Assembly (NCBI GenBank): GCA_021205375.1
Contig: JAJPXR010000024.1
Location: 1 to 23,940, forward strand
Length of the DNA: 23,940 bases
Direction of reading: 5' to 3'
Source of the DNA: Clostridiales bacterium
Lineage (GTDB): Bacteria; Bacillota; Clostridia; Oscillospirales; Oscillospiraceae
Shown here: piece by piece, positions 15,801 to 23,712 of the stretch
Layout: each line of letters begins with the position of its first letter
Numbering within the stretch: position 1 is the stretch's first letter
Notes under the pieces: model-generated
The model's input: only the letters and a program-made list of their open reading frames with translations
Told to the model about the DNA's origin: nothing
The model's database searches: none
Made by a program: the position numbers and the translations under genes

Positions 15801-17363
15801 CATCTGCTTGAAGTAGCTGAACAGGGGCTGGTGCTGCTCGGACAGCACTGCCAGGGGGATGTCCACGCCCATGGCGGCGGTGGGCTCCTCGCCGGTCTGG
15901 GCCATGAGCAGGATGGAGTCCTTCACCTCCTCGTAGGTGTAGCCGAAGGCCTTATACATCCTGTCCCGCTCGTCCTGAGTATAGGTGGTGATGTGGTGGT
16001 TGGGGATGGGCAGGTCGTGAAGCTCAATCAGGTTCATATCCAGCCACTCGCCGTAGGGCTGGCGGCGGGCATACTTCTCTTTCAGCTCGTCGTCGGTGAC
16101 CAGGCGGCCCGCCACCGTGTCCACCATCAGCATACGGCCGGGCTGGAGGCGGGATTTCATGACGATTTTCTCCGGGGGCACGTCCAGCACGCCCACCTCG
16201 GAGGCCAGCACCAGCTGGTCGTCATCGGTGACGTAGTACCGGGAGGGGCGCAGGCCGTTGCGGTCCAGCACAGCCCCCACGATGTCGCCGTCGGAGAAGA
16301 TGATGGAGGCGGGGCCGTCCCAGGGCTCCATCATGGTGGCGTAGTAGCGGTAGAAGTCCCGCTTCTCCCGGCTCATGTTCTGGTCGTTGGTCCAGGGCTC
16401 TGGGATGCACATCATCACCGCCATGGGCAGCTCGATGCCGTTCATCACCAGGAACTCCAGGGTGTTGTCCAGCCGGGCGGAGTCGGAGCCGTTGGGGTTC
16501 ACCACGGGGTAGACCTTATCCAAATCCTCCTCGCTCATCACGTTGGAGGCCATGGTCTCCTCACGGGCCAGCATACGGTCGGCGTTGCCCCGGATGGTGT
16601 TGATCTCGCCGTTGTGGAGGATGAACCGGTTGGGGTGCGCCCGCTCCCAGGAGGGGTTGGTGTTGGTGGAGAAGCGGGAGTGGACCATGGCGATGGCGGA
16701 CTGATAGTCCTCGTCCAGCAGGTCGCAGTAGAACTTCCGCAACTGCCCCACCAGGAACATGCCCTTGTAGACGATGGTGCGGCTGGAGCAGGACACCACA
16801 TAGGTGTTGTCGTTGGACTGCTCAAAGACCCGGCGGGCGATGTACAGCTTGCGGTCGAAGTCCAGGCCCTTTTCCACCTTGGCGGGACGGGCCACAAAGC
16901 CCTGCTCGATGTAAGGCATACAGGCCAGGGCCTTGTTGCCCAGAACCTCCGGGTTGATGGGCACGGTGCGCCAGCCCAGGAACTCCATCCCCTCTTTTTC
17001 CACGATGATCTCAAACATCTTCTTGGCCTGGGACCGCTTGAGGATGTCCTGGGGGAAGAAGAACATCCCGATGCCGTAGTCCCGCTCGCCGCCCAGTTGG
17101 ATGCCGGCGGCGGCGGCTGCCTTGGCGAAGAAGTTGTGGGAAATTTGCAGCATAATGCCCACGCCGTCGCCGGTCTTGCCCTCGGCGTCCTTACCGGCCC
17201 GGTGCTCCAGCTTTTCCACGATGGCCAGCGCGTTGTCCACCGTGGTGTGGGTCTTGCGGCCCTTGATGTCTACCACCGCGCCGATGCCGCAGGCGTCATG
17301 CTCAAAGGCGGGGTTGTACAAGCCTCTGGGCGGCATGGTGGTCTCTGTCCTGATCTCTTCCAT
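12816..17363 (-). CDS. gltB: glutamate synthase (NADPH) large subunit
   Basis: This 1515-aa subunit has four regions. The N-terminal class II amidotransferase begins at C25 (HDACGIGAVVD), the nucleophile exposed after removal of a 24-residue propeptide. A central linker follows. The FMN-binding synthase barrel is next, with a [3Fe-4S] motif C1122-x5-C1128-x4-C1133 (CVMMRVCNQDTCPMG). A C-terminal beta-helix is rich in Gly (SFGAFIPKGL, GGRVVVLGGTGKNFAAGMSGG). Ammonia made from glutamine is channelled to the FMN site. Length matches the bacterial family. AAGGGG precedes the ATG at 17363; M10 is an alternative start, also before the propeptide cleavage site. The long leader contains a candidate ANTAR-type attenuator, which would tie expression to nitrogen status. 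Confidence 0.97.
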   Translation of the reverse strand: MEEIRTETTMPPRGLYNPAFEHDACGIGAVVDIKGRKTHTTVDNALAIVEKLEHRAGKDAEGKTGDGVGIMLQISHNFFAKAAAAAGIQLGGERDYGIGMFFFPQDILKRSQAKKMFEIIVEKEGMEFLGWRTVPINPEVLGNKALACMPYIEQGFVARPAKVEKGLDFDRKLYIARRVFEQSNDNTYVVSCSSRTIVYKGMFLVGQLRKFYCDLLDEDYQSAIAMVHSRFSTNTNPSWERAHPNRFILHNGEINTIRGNADRMLAREETMASNVMSEEDLDKVYPVVNPNGSDSARLDNTLEFLVMNGIELPMAVMMCIPEPWTNDQNMSREKRDFYRYYATMMEPWDGPASIIFSDGDIVGAVLDRNGLRPSRYYVTDDDQLVLASEVGVLDVPPEKIVMKSRLQPGRMLMVDTVAGRLVTDDELKEKYARRQPYGEWLDMNLIELHDLPIPNHHITTYTQDERDRMYKAFGYTYEEVKDSILLMAQTGEEPTAAMGVDIPLAVLSEQHQPLFSYFKQMFAQVTNPPIDAIREEVVTDTAVYLGRDGNLLSESAENCNMLRIKDPILTNIDLMKIRNMKKPGFKVETISMLYYKNTPLKRAIDRMFVSADRAYRKGANILILSDRGVDENHVAIPSLLAVSALQQYLVRTKKRTSLSVIVETAEPREVHHFATLLGYGASAINPYLAQECIGELVEKKLLDKEVSVAIDDYNKAVLNGIVKIASKMGISTIQSYQSAQIFEAIGIKQEVIDEYFTNTVSRVGGIGLEEIGEVVEYRHNHAFDPLGLAIDTTLDSPGTHKSRAGSGCEDHLYNPKVIALLQQAVRTGDYSVYQQYAECVDNADVPHTLRGLMDFHFDPDTAVPLDEVESEYEIVKRFKTAAMSYGCLSAEAHECLAIAMNRLGAHSNTGEGGEPPERYGTEKACSIVQVASGRFGVNSEYLMSGNEIQIKMAQGAKPGEGGHLPGKKVYPWVAKTRFSTPGVSLISPPPHHDIYSIEDLAQLIYDLKNANRKARINVKLVSEAGVGTIAAGVAKGGAQVILISGYDGGSGAAPKSSIHNAGLPWELGVAETHQTLIQNGLRSRVVIEADSKLMTGRDVAIACLLGAEEFGFATGPLVAMGCVMMRVCNQDTCPMGIATQNPVLRKRFKGKPEHVQNYMLFIARQLREIMAKLGFRTVDEMVGRSDKLERRKDMRIGRADTVDLSLILNNPYVDAPERHFEPEKAYDFELEKTVDEAVFLKKMGRNLKSGKPQSLELKISSTDRALGTIFGSEITRLHGNTLPEDTYRIKCYGGGGQSFGAFIPKGLTLELEGDSNDYLGKGLSGGKIIVYPPKGSQFKADENIIIGNVAFYGATSGKAFISGVAGERFCVRNSGAIAVVEGVGDHGCEYMTGGRVVVLGGTGKNFAAGMSGGIAYVLDSHRDLYMRVNKSMVTMETVSQKHDIQELKGLIEEHVAATGSEKGKEILAHFQDYIPLFKKIMPNDYNKMLKAIAKAEEKGLSHEQAEIDAFYASVN

Positions 17364-17410
17364 GAACTGTTTCCCCTTTCACAGGTGTTCCGGCATAGGC
17401 CGGAGGATGG

Positions 17411-17532
17411 CGAAAAACAACAGACGGCGTCCCGCCGGGGTACAGCGACCACAGGCAAAGGCCGGAAAGGGGACAATGCGTCCTCTCCCGCCCGTCCGCC
17501 GGACCGCCGCCGCCTCCCCATTGAGACGCCGT
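17411..17532 (-). terminator. gltB leader terminator (attenuator candidate)
   Basis: On the minus strand, ACGGCGTCTC (17532-17523) pairs with GGGACGCCGT (17433-17424). Ten pairs form; after a 3x3 internal loop GGGG/CCCC extends the stem. The 3' arm is followed by CTGTTGTTTTTCG. The apical part is long (about 80 bases) and GC-rich, so this is an unusual intrinsic terminator. It lies within the gltB leader, before the start codon at 17363. Confidence 0.55.
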
Positions 17533-17563
17533 TCTCTTTTTTCTTTCAGCGTTGTCTTCCGCT
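17509..17563 (-). promoter_or_regulatory. candidate ANTAR-binding dual hairpin in the gltB leader
   Basis: Hairpin P2 is GGCGTCTC-[AATGGG]-GAGGCGGC (17530-17509), six continuous pairs closed by a hexaloop with A at position 1 and G at position 4, the hallmark of ANTAR RNA targets. P1 (17563-17548) is AGCG-GAAGACAA-CGCT; its loop can be drawn as AAGACA but has G at position 3, so it is weaker. P2 uses the same bases as the 5' arm of the terminator above, so the two structures exclude each other. Confidence 0.55.
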
Positions 17564-17571
17564 CTATAGCT

Positions 17572-17600
17572 GCATTTCACACGGTTTTTCGGTGAAATGC
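17572..17600 (-). other. 9-bp hairpin in the gltB leader
   Basis: GCATTTCAC and GTGAAATGC form a perfect 9-bp stem around an 11-base loop. No T-run follows on the minus strand. Role unknown; it could be the 5'-most stem of the leader RNA or an operator. I could not find a convincing -35/-10 pair between the ANTAR stop codon and this hairpin. Confidence 0.45.
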
Positions 17601-17651
17601 CTGACTGACGATTTTTTTACCAACAAAAGCGCGATTTAAGGCGGAATTGCC

Positions 17652-18200
17652 TCAATAAATATCCACATCGCCCAGAATGATCTGAGCGGTCTGAACCATT
17701 TTGGCCCCGGTGTCCATGCTCTTTTTCTGGATGAACCGGTGGGCCTGCTCCTCGGTCATGCCGTGACGGTCCATCAGCAGCCGCTTGGCCTCTTCCACCA
17801 ACTGCTGATCCTCGTCGCTCCGCTTGGGCCGGGCCAACCGGTTCAGGCGGCGGTTGATTTGGAACAGCATCTGCACAGACGCCACCAGGCTTCCCCGGGA
17901 AATGGGGGCGGGCAGGCGGAAAATATCCTCGTCCACCAGGTCCAACTGGGACTGGCTGGCCACCATCAGCATCGAACAGCTAGGCGGCAGCTCCTGGTGG
18001 AGGACCGCGGCCGGTCCGTCCGCCAGCTTATAACCGCAAACCACGATGTTTACACGGGCTTTGTTGGTGAAGCGTTTCACCTCGCCGCAGCTACGCACGT
18101 TGATGCAGCTAGCAATGCCGGAGCTTTCGATCATTTCACTGATGCGGCGGCAGGTGGCTTCGTTCTCAAACGCAACGATGATTTTTTCCACCACGATCAC
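17652..18200 (-). CDS. ANTAR-domain RNA-binding antitermination regulator with degenerate receiver domain
   Basis: This 182-aa protein ends in an ANTAR domain (about residues 128-178, DQQLVEEAKRLLMDRHGMTE then AHRFIQKKSMDTGAKMVQTA), a three-helix RNA-binding fold. ANTAR proteins bind tandem hexaloop hairpins and stop terminator formation. The N-terminal 115 residues have a receiver-like pattern, but the phospho-acceptor position reads VVCGYKLADG, with no Asp after the third strand, and the acidic pair after strand 1 is FENE. Control by phosphorylation is therefore doubtful. The start is GTG; 18200, 18194 or 18191 are all possible, and AAGG placement slightly favours the later ones. It sits 37 bp after glnA and before gltB, so it is well placed to control the gltB and glnN leaders. 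Confidence 0.88.
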   Translation of the reverse strand: MIVVEKIIVAFENEATCRRISEMIESSGIASCINVRSCGEVKRFTNKARVNIVVCGYKLADGPAAVLHQELPPSCSMLMVASQSQLDLVDEDIFRLPAPISRGSLVASVQMLFQINRRLNRLARPKRSDEDQQLVEEAKRLLMDRHGMTEEQAHRFIQKKSMDTGAKMVQTAQIILGDVDIY

Positions 18201-18237
18201 ACCTTGATTTCAGATGTGGAATCCGCGGCCGGAGGGG

Positions 18238-19566
18238 TCAATATACGGTCATGTATTTGTCCCGCTCCCACTGACTGACCTGGACGCGGTATTCCTTCCA
18301 TTCTTTCTCTTTGCCCTCAATATACGCCTTGGCCACATGCTTGCCCAGGGTGTCCATGATACAGGAGTCCTTCTGCATTTCCTCCAGGGCCTCGTGGAGG
18401 CTGGTGGGGAGGGTCTCGATGCCCAGATAGGCCCGCTGGGCGTCGCTCATGGCGTAGATGTTCTCGGTGATCTCCGCCGGAGGGGTCATATCCCGCTCGA
18501 TGCCGTCTAGACCGGCGGCAAGGCAGGCGGCCAGCGCCAGATAGGGGTTGGCGCAGGGGTCGGGGCTGCGCAGCTCCACCCGCGTCACCTGCCCCCGCAC
18601 CTCCGGGATGCGCACCAGGGAGCTGCGGTTGCCCACAGACCAGGTGATGTAGCAGGGGGCTTCGTACCCCGGCACCAGCCGCTTGTAGCTGTTGACCAGG
18701 GGATTGGTCAGGGCGCACAGGCCCCGGATGTGGTAGAGGATGCCCGCGATGAAGGAGTACGCCTCCTTGGACAGGCCGTGCAGCCCGTCGGGGTCATAGA
18801 ACAGGTTCTTGCCGTTGCGGAACAGGGACATATTGATGTGCATCCCGGAGCCGTTGACCCCGTCGATGGGTTTGGGCATAAAGGTGGCGTGCAGCCCGTT
18901 GCGCTGAGCCAGGGTCTTGACCGCCAGCCGGAAGGTGAGGATTTGGTCCGCCGCCTCCATCGCCTCGGTATAGTGGAAGTCGATCTCATGCTGGCCGGGG
19001 GCGTTCTCGTGGTGGGAGCCTTCGATCTCGAAGCCCATCTTCTCCAACGCCAGGCAGACCTCCCGGCGGGTGGACTCGCCCTGGTCCAGGGGGGACAGGT
19101 CAAAATAGGTGGCGCTGTCGCTGGGCTGAGTGGTGGGACGGCCCTGGTCGTCGGTCTTGAACAGGAAGAACTCGCACTCCGGGCCGATCATCAGGTTCAG
19201 CCCCATGGAGGCGGCGCGGGACACCACCCGCCGCAGCACGCTGCGGGGGTCGCCCACAAAGGGGCTGCCGTCTGGGTTGTACACGTTGCACAGCAGCCGG
19301 GCCACCTTGCCCTGCATGGGCCGCCAGGGGTAAATGGCGAAGGTGTTCAGGTCGGGCCGCAGGTATTGGTCTGATTCGTTCACCCGGACGAAACCCTCGA
19401 TGGCGCTGCCGTCGATCATGATCTGGTCGTCCAGGGCCTTGGGAAGCTGGGAGGGGGTGATGGCCACGTTTTTTAGCTGGCCGAACACATCCACGAACTG
19501 CATCCGAATGAATTGTACATCCTCCTCTTCAACCAGGCGGAGAATGTCCTCTTTGCTATAGGCCAT
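18238..19566 (-). CDS. glnA: glutamine synthetase type I (GSI-alpha)
   Basis: This 442-aa enzyme joins ammonia to glutamate using ATP. Metal and substrate motifs include GPECEFFLF (E130, E132), EGSHHENAPGQHEIDF (about 182-197), NGSGMHINMS (238-247, H243) and NRSSLVRIPE (313-322). The Arg in EGFVRVNESD (R61) corresponds to the residue used for glutamine feedback inhibition in Bacillus-type GSI-alpha, and the adenylylation-type insert is not evident, so feedback control rather than adenylylation is expected. An ATG six codons upstream (19584) is ignored because AAAGGAGA lies eight bases before the ATG at 19566. It heads a run with the ANTAR gene. The leader of about 105 bases has small hairpins but no T-run terminator. 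Confidence 0.97.
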   Translation of the reverse strand: MAYSKEDILRLVEEEDVQFIRMQFVDVFGQLKNVAITPSQLPKALDDQIMIDGSAIEGFVRVNESDQYLRPDLNTFAIYPWRPMQGKVARLLCNVYNPDGSPFVGDPRSVLRRVVSRAASMGLNLMIGPECEFFLFKTDDQGRPTTQPSDSATYFDLSPLDQGESTRREVCLALEKMGFEIEGSHHENAPGQHEIDFHYTEAMEAADQILTFRLAVKTLAQRNGLHATFMPKPIDGVNGSGMHINMSLFRNGKNLFYDPDGLHGLSKEAYSFIAGILYHIRGLCALTNPLVNSYKRLVPGYEAPCYITWSVGNRSSLVRIPEVRGQVTRVELRSPDPCANPYLALAACLAAGLDGIERDMTPPAEITENIYAMSDAQRAYLGIETLPTSLHEALEEMQKDSCIMDTLGKHVAKAYIEGKEKEWKEYRVQVSQWERDKYMTVY

Positions 19567-19679
19567 AAGTAAATCTCCTTTCACCCGGCCCGTTCCTGCC
19601 GGTTTTTGGGAAAGTGGGGCCGAAATGAATTTCGCTCCGGGGAATATTGCATATCCCCGCCGATATCTCTACGATTTTT

Positions 19680-19707
19680 AGTATACACGTTTCCTCCCGG
19701 CTGTCAA
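19680..19707 (-). promoter_or_regulatory. promoter of glnA
   Basis: On the minus strand, TTGACA (19707-19702) and TATACT (19685-19680) are 16 bases apart. Expected start near 19673. Confidence 0.88.
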
Positions 19708-19770
19708 GTAATTTCTGCATTTTTGCGTTTTTGCCCAATTCATTCCGTCAAATTTGTCTAAAGGGAAGGG

Positions 19771-19871
19771 AAAATCACCGGTTGTTTTACGTGATTTTGA
19801 ATGAAAGAAAAAAATATCCTGCAAATCACTTGCAAATCGCCGCGGAATGGGGTATAGTATCTCCAGTGATT
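19771..19871. promoter_or_regulatory. AATCAC/GTGATT operator-like repeats upstream of glnN
   Basis: AAAATCAC (19771-19778) and GTGATTTT (19791-19798) form a perfect 8-bp inverted repeat. AATCAC recurs at 19824-19829 and GTGATT at 19866-19871, flanking the glnN promoter. TGCAAATC is also directly repeated at 19820-19827 and 19831-19838, one helical turn apart and over the -35 box. This looks like binding sites for a regulator of the divergent glnA/glnN region. It does not fit the GlnR consensus well. Confidence 0.45.
19830..19858 (+). promoter_or_regulatory. promoter of glnN
   Basis: TTGCAA at 19830-19835 and TATAGT at 19853-19858 are 17 bases apart. Expected start is near 19865, leaving a 178-base leader that contains the attenuator. 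Confidence 0.75.
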
Positions 19872-19896
19872 CAAGTTCACCCGAAAACAACAGAAC

Positions 19897-19940
19897 AGCA
19901 CGAAGCTACGAGAGCGCTTTGAAGGAGGCAATGGAGTCCC
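19897..19940 (+). promoter_or_regulatory. candidate ANTAR-binding dual hairpin in the glnN leader
   Basis: P2 is GGAGGC-[AATGGA]-GTCCC (about 19925-19940). Its hexaloop at 19930-19935 has A1 and G4, closed by C-G, G-U and G-C pairs, then a mismatch and another G-C. Its loop is almost the same as in the gltB leader (AATGGG). A possible P1 at 19899-19912, CACG-[AAGCTA]-CGAG, has a hexaloop like the gltB P1 loop AAGACA, but its stem is poor. P2 shares bases 19927-19938 with the 5' arm of the following terminator. Confidence 0.55.
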
Positions 19941-19967
19941 ATAAACGAGACACCATCGCCTTTTTTT
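19927..19967 (+). terminator. glnN leader terminator (attenuator)
   Basis: GGCAATGGAGTC (19927-19938) pairs with GACACCATCGCC (19949-19960), ten pairs with two mismatches, and is followed by seven T residues (19961-19967). It lies after the promoter and 75 bases before the glnN start codon, so it must be read through for expression. Confidence 0.82.
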
Positions 19968-20042
19968 CGTGCAGTCTTGAACCAGTTTCACCCACCAAGC
20001 AATCCCATTTCGAGGAATGAAAGAAAGGATCGGTTTATTGCA

Positions 20043-22136
<2,094 letters not shown>

Positions 22137-22200
22137 TCGTTCTCCTTCCCCGCTGAACGATACCGATACTCCTTACTTCTGCATATCACTATAACGCAGG

Positions 22201-22234
22201 AACCGGCGGCGCGTGAGCGCCGCCGGTTCTTTGT
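22201..22234 (+). terminator. intrinsic terminator of glnN
   Basis: A perfect 12-bp stem (AACCGGCGGCGC at 22201-22212, GCGCCGCCGGTT at 22217-22228) with a GTGA loop is followed by CTTTGT. Confidence 0.9.
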
Positions 22235-22402
22235 GCCTGTCCCTGACAGGCACTCGACCAAAATCACGGATTTTGGTCGAAAATGCGGCCCCGGCAGCGC
22301 ACGCGCGGAGCGCGCACGTTTGGGGCCTCCCTGTGTGCTTTTGCCGGTACATGCCCGGCTAAAAGCACGGATTTCACTTTATTTTGCTGCAAAGCGGCAA
22401 AA
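22233..22402. repeat. run of five consecutive hairpins (structured intergenic element)
   Basis: Five foldbacks follow each other. GTGCCTGTC/GACAGGCAC (22233-22253, 9 bp). CGACCAAAATC/GATTTTGGTCG (22255-22279, 11 bp, perfect). GGCCCC/GGGGCC enclosing a CGCG-rich part (22287-22327). GTGCTTTT-GCCGG facing CCGGC-TAAAAGCAC (22335-22368). TTTTGC/GCAAAA (22382-22402). The motif CACGGATTT occurs at 22266-22274 and 22366-22374. No convincing ORF or promoter is seen. It may be a REP/MITE-like repeat or a structured RNA. Confidence 0.6.
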
Positions 22403-22467
22403 CTCCTGCGGAGGGCTTTCCTGGTGATTCACTATACAGCGTTTCGATGAATGAGACATCTTGACAA

Positions 22468-22505
22468 ACTAACAAAACCCGCGCCGGGTACTCCCTGGCG
22501 CGGGT
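22468..22505 (-). terminator. intrinsic terminator of the efp operon
   Basis: ACCCGCGCC (22477-22485) and GGCGCGGGT (22497-22505) form a 9-bp stem. On the minus strand it is followed by TTTGTTAGTTTG. It lies 31 bp after the stop of the zinc-ribbon gene. Confidence 0.85.
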
Positions 22506-22535
22506 CTGTTGATTTTACACGATGATATGCACAGC

Positions 22536-22943
22536 TCAGAACGGAATCTCCTCGTCGTCGCCGTCCTCCTCCTCGAACTCCAGCTCGATTTGGAACCGCT
22601 GGCCGCAGGAGGGGCACTTGACCTCGCCGGAGGCCAGATGGCCCTCGTGGATGGTCATGGGTTCGCCGCAGGAGGGGCACTCCACCTCAACGGCGGTCTC
22701 GTAGTCGCCCTCGTCCTCGTCGCCGTCGTATGGTTCCGCATCGTCAAGGACATCACCAAACAGCTCGTCCGCCTGGTCCGCCAGAGCCATGATGCTCTCC
22801 TCGTTTTCGGTCACATGGTCTGCCAGCTCCTCCACCACGTCGATGATGGCCTTGAGCAGCTTGGCCTCCTTGGACTTGTCCTCGTTCAGCTCCATGCCGT
22901 CGTACAGGCCACGGAGATAACCGGCTTTTTCAGCAAGGGACAT
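22536..22943 (-). CDS. CD1247-like zinc-ribbon protein
   Basis: This 135-aa acidic protein begins with a helical part (residues 1-65, AEKAGYLRGLYDGMELNEDK) matching what I recall of the CD1247 N-terminal domain of Clostridia. It then has a zinc ribbon: CPSCGEP near residue 88 and CPSCGQR near 109, two CxxC knuckles. It ends in a very acidic tail (EFEEEDGDDEEIPF). Function is unknown; the ribbon implies protein or nucleic-acid binding. AAGGAGGAGG precedes the ATG. It lies 45 bp downstream of efp and shares its terminator, and linkage to efp suggests a role near translation. The family name comes from memory, not a search. Confidence 0.8.
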   Translation of the reverse strand: MSLAEKAGYLRGLYDGMELNEDKSKEAKLLKAIIDVVEELADHVTENEESIMALADQADELFGDVLDDAEPYDGDEDEGDYETAVEVECPSCGEPMTIHEGHLASGEVKCPSCGQRFQIELEFEEEDGDDEEIPF

Positions 22944-22988
22944 AAAACCTCCTCCTTTCGCGGGTATGGGTGAAGTGGGATGGGAAAA

Positions 22989-23549
22989 TTACTTGCAGCG
23001 GGACATATACTCGCCGGTGCGGGTGTCCACCTGGATGCGGTCGCCCTCGTTGATGAACAGAGGCACCTTGATCTCCGCGCCGGTCTCCAGGGTGGCGGGC
23101 TTGGTCACGTTGGTGGCGGTGTCGCCCCGGACGCCCGGCTCGGTCTTGACGACCTCCAGCTCCATGAAGTTGGGGGCTTCGATGCCGAACACCTTGCCCT
23201 TGTAGGACAGCACCTTGCAGGGGGTGTTCTCCTTGACGAACTTGAAGGCGTCGCCAAGCTGGTCGCTGTTCAGGGGGATCATATCGAAGGTCTCGGTGTC
23301 CATGAAGTAATACAGGTCGCCGTCGGAATAGCTGTATTCCATCTCCTTGCGCTCGATGAACGCCTCTTCGAACTTGGCGGTGGGATTAAAGGAAGTCTCG
23401 GTGACAGCGCCGGTGATGACGTTCTTCATCTTGGTGCGGACGAAAGCCGCGCCCTTGCCGGGTTTGACGTGCTGGAACTCGATGACCTGCATGACTTTGC
23501 CTTCGTATTCGAAGGTCTTGCCGTTTCTAAAATCGCTGGCAGTAAGCAT
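22989..23549 (-). CDS. efp: translation elongation factor P
   Basis: This 186-aa factor binds stalled ribosomes between the P and E sites and speeds peptide-bond formation at polyproline stretches. The three beta domains are recognisable: the N-terminal KOW-like domain (1-65) with K32 in the tip loop HVKPGKGAAF, the residue modified in other bacteria; the OB domain (about 66-128); and the C-terminal domain ending with the family signature (INEGDRIQVDTRTGEYMSR). In Firmicutes the modification is often 5-aminopentanol or none; no modifying enzyme is seen here. GGAGG lies about nine bases before the ATG. A promoter lies at 23617-23645. Confidence 0.97.
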   Translation of the reverse strand: MLTASDFRNGKTFEYEGKVMQVIEFQHVKPGKGAAFVRTKMKNVITGAVTETSFNPTAKFEEAFIERKEMEYSYSDGDLYYFMDTETFDMIPLNSDQLGDAFKFVKENTPCKVLSYKGKVFGIEAPNFMELEVVKTEPGVRGDTATNVTKPATLETGAEIKVPLFINEGDRIQVDTRTGEYMSRCK

Positions 23550-23616
23550 AAATGAACTCCTCCAAATTATCAGTTGGCCCAGGCAACGGAAACCCAGGTT
23601 ATCTTTTTACAAGCCT

Positions 23617-23645
23617 ATTCTACCCTAAAACAGCTCGCTTGGCAA
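23617..23645 (-). promoter_or_regulatory. promoter of efp
   Basis: On the minus strand, TTGCCA (23645-23640) and TAGAAT (23622-23617) are 17 bases apart. The leader would be about 60 bases. Confidence 0.7.
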
Positions 23646-23712
23646 GAGGAACCGGGGAATTTACCCAAAGAAACCTCCTGAATCGCAGAAAAACGCCGCC
23701 CGTCAGGAGATA

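Noticed and set aside
13530..17639. 1369-aa plus-strand ORF opposite gltB
   Set aside because: It mirrors the gltB codons, has no domain, and gltB is unmistakable on the other strand.
17364..17651. Metabolite riboswitch upstream of gltB
   Set aside because: I could not match a known glutamine or other riboswitch core; the hexaloop hairpin and terminator explain the structure better.
19567..19679. ANTAR-type attenuator in the glnA leader
   Set aside because: Small hairpins exist (for example GGGGATAT facing ATATTCCCC), but there is no A1/G4 hexaloop and no T-run terminator.
19931..20020. 29-codon leader peptide in the glnN leader (ATG at 19931 after AAGGAGG)
   Set aside because: The ribosome site ends only two bases before the ATG, the peptide has no Gln/Glu run, and the same bases are better explained by P2 and the terminator.
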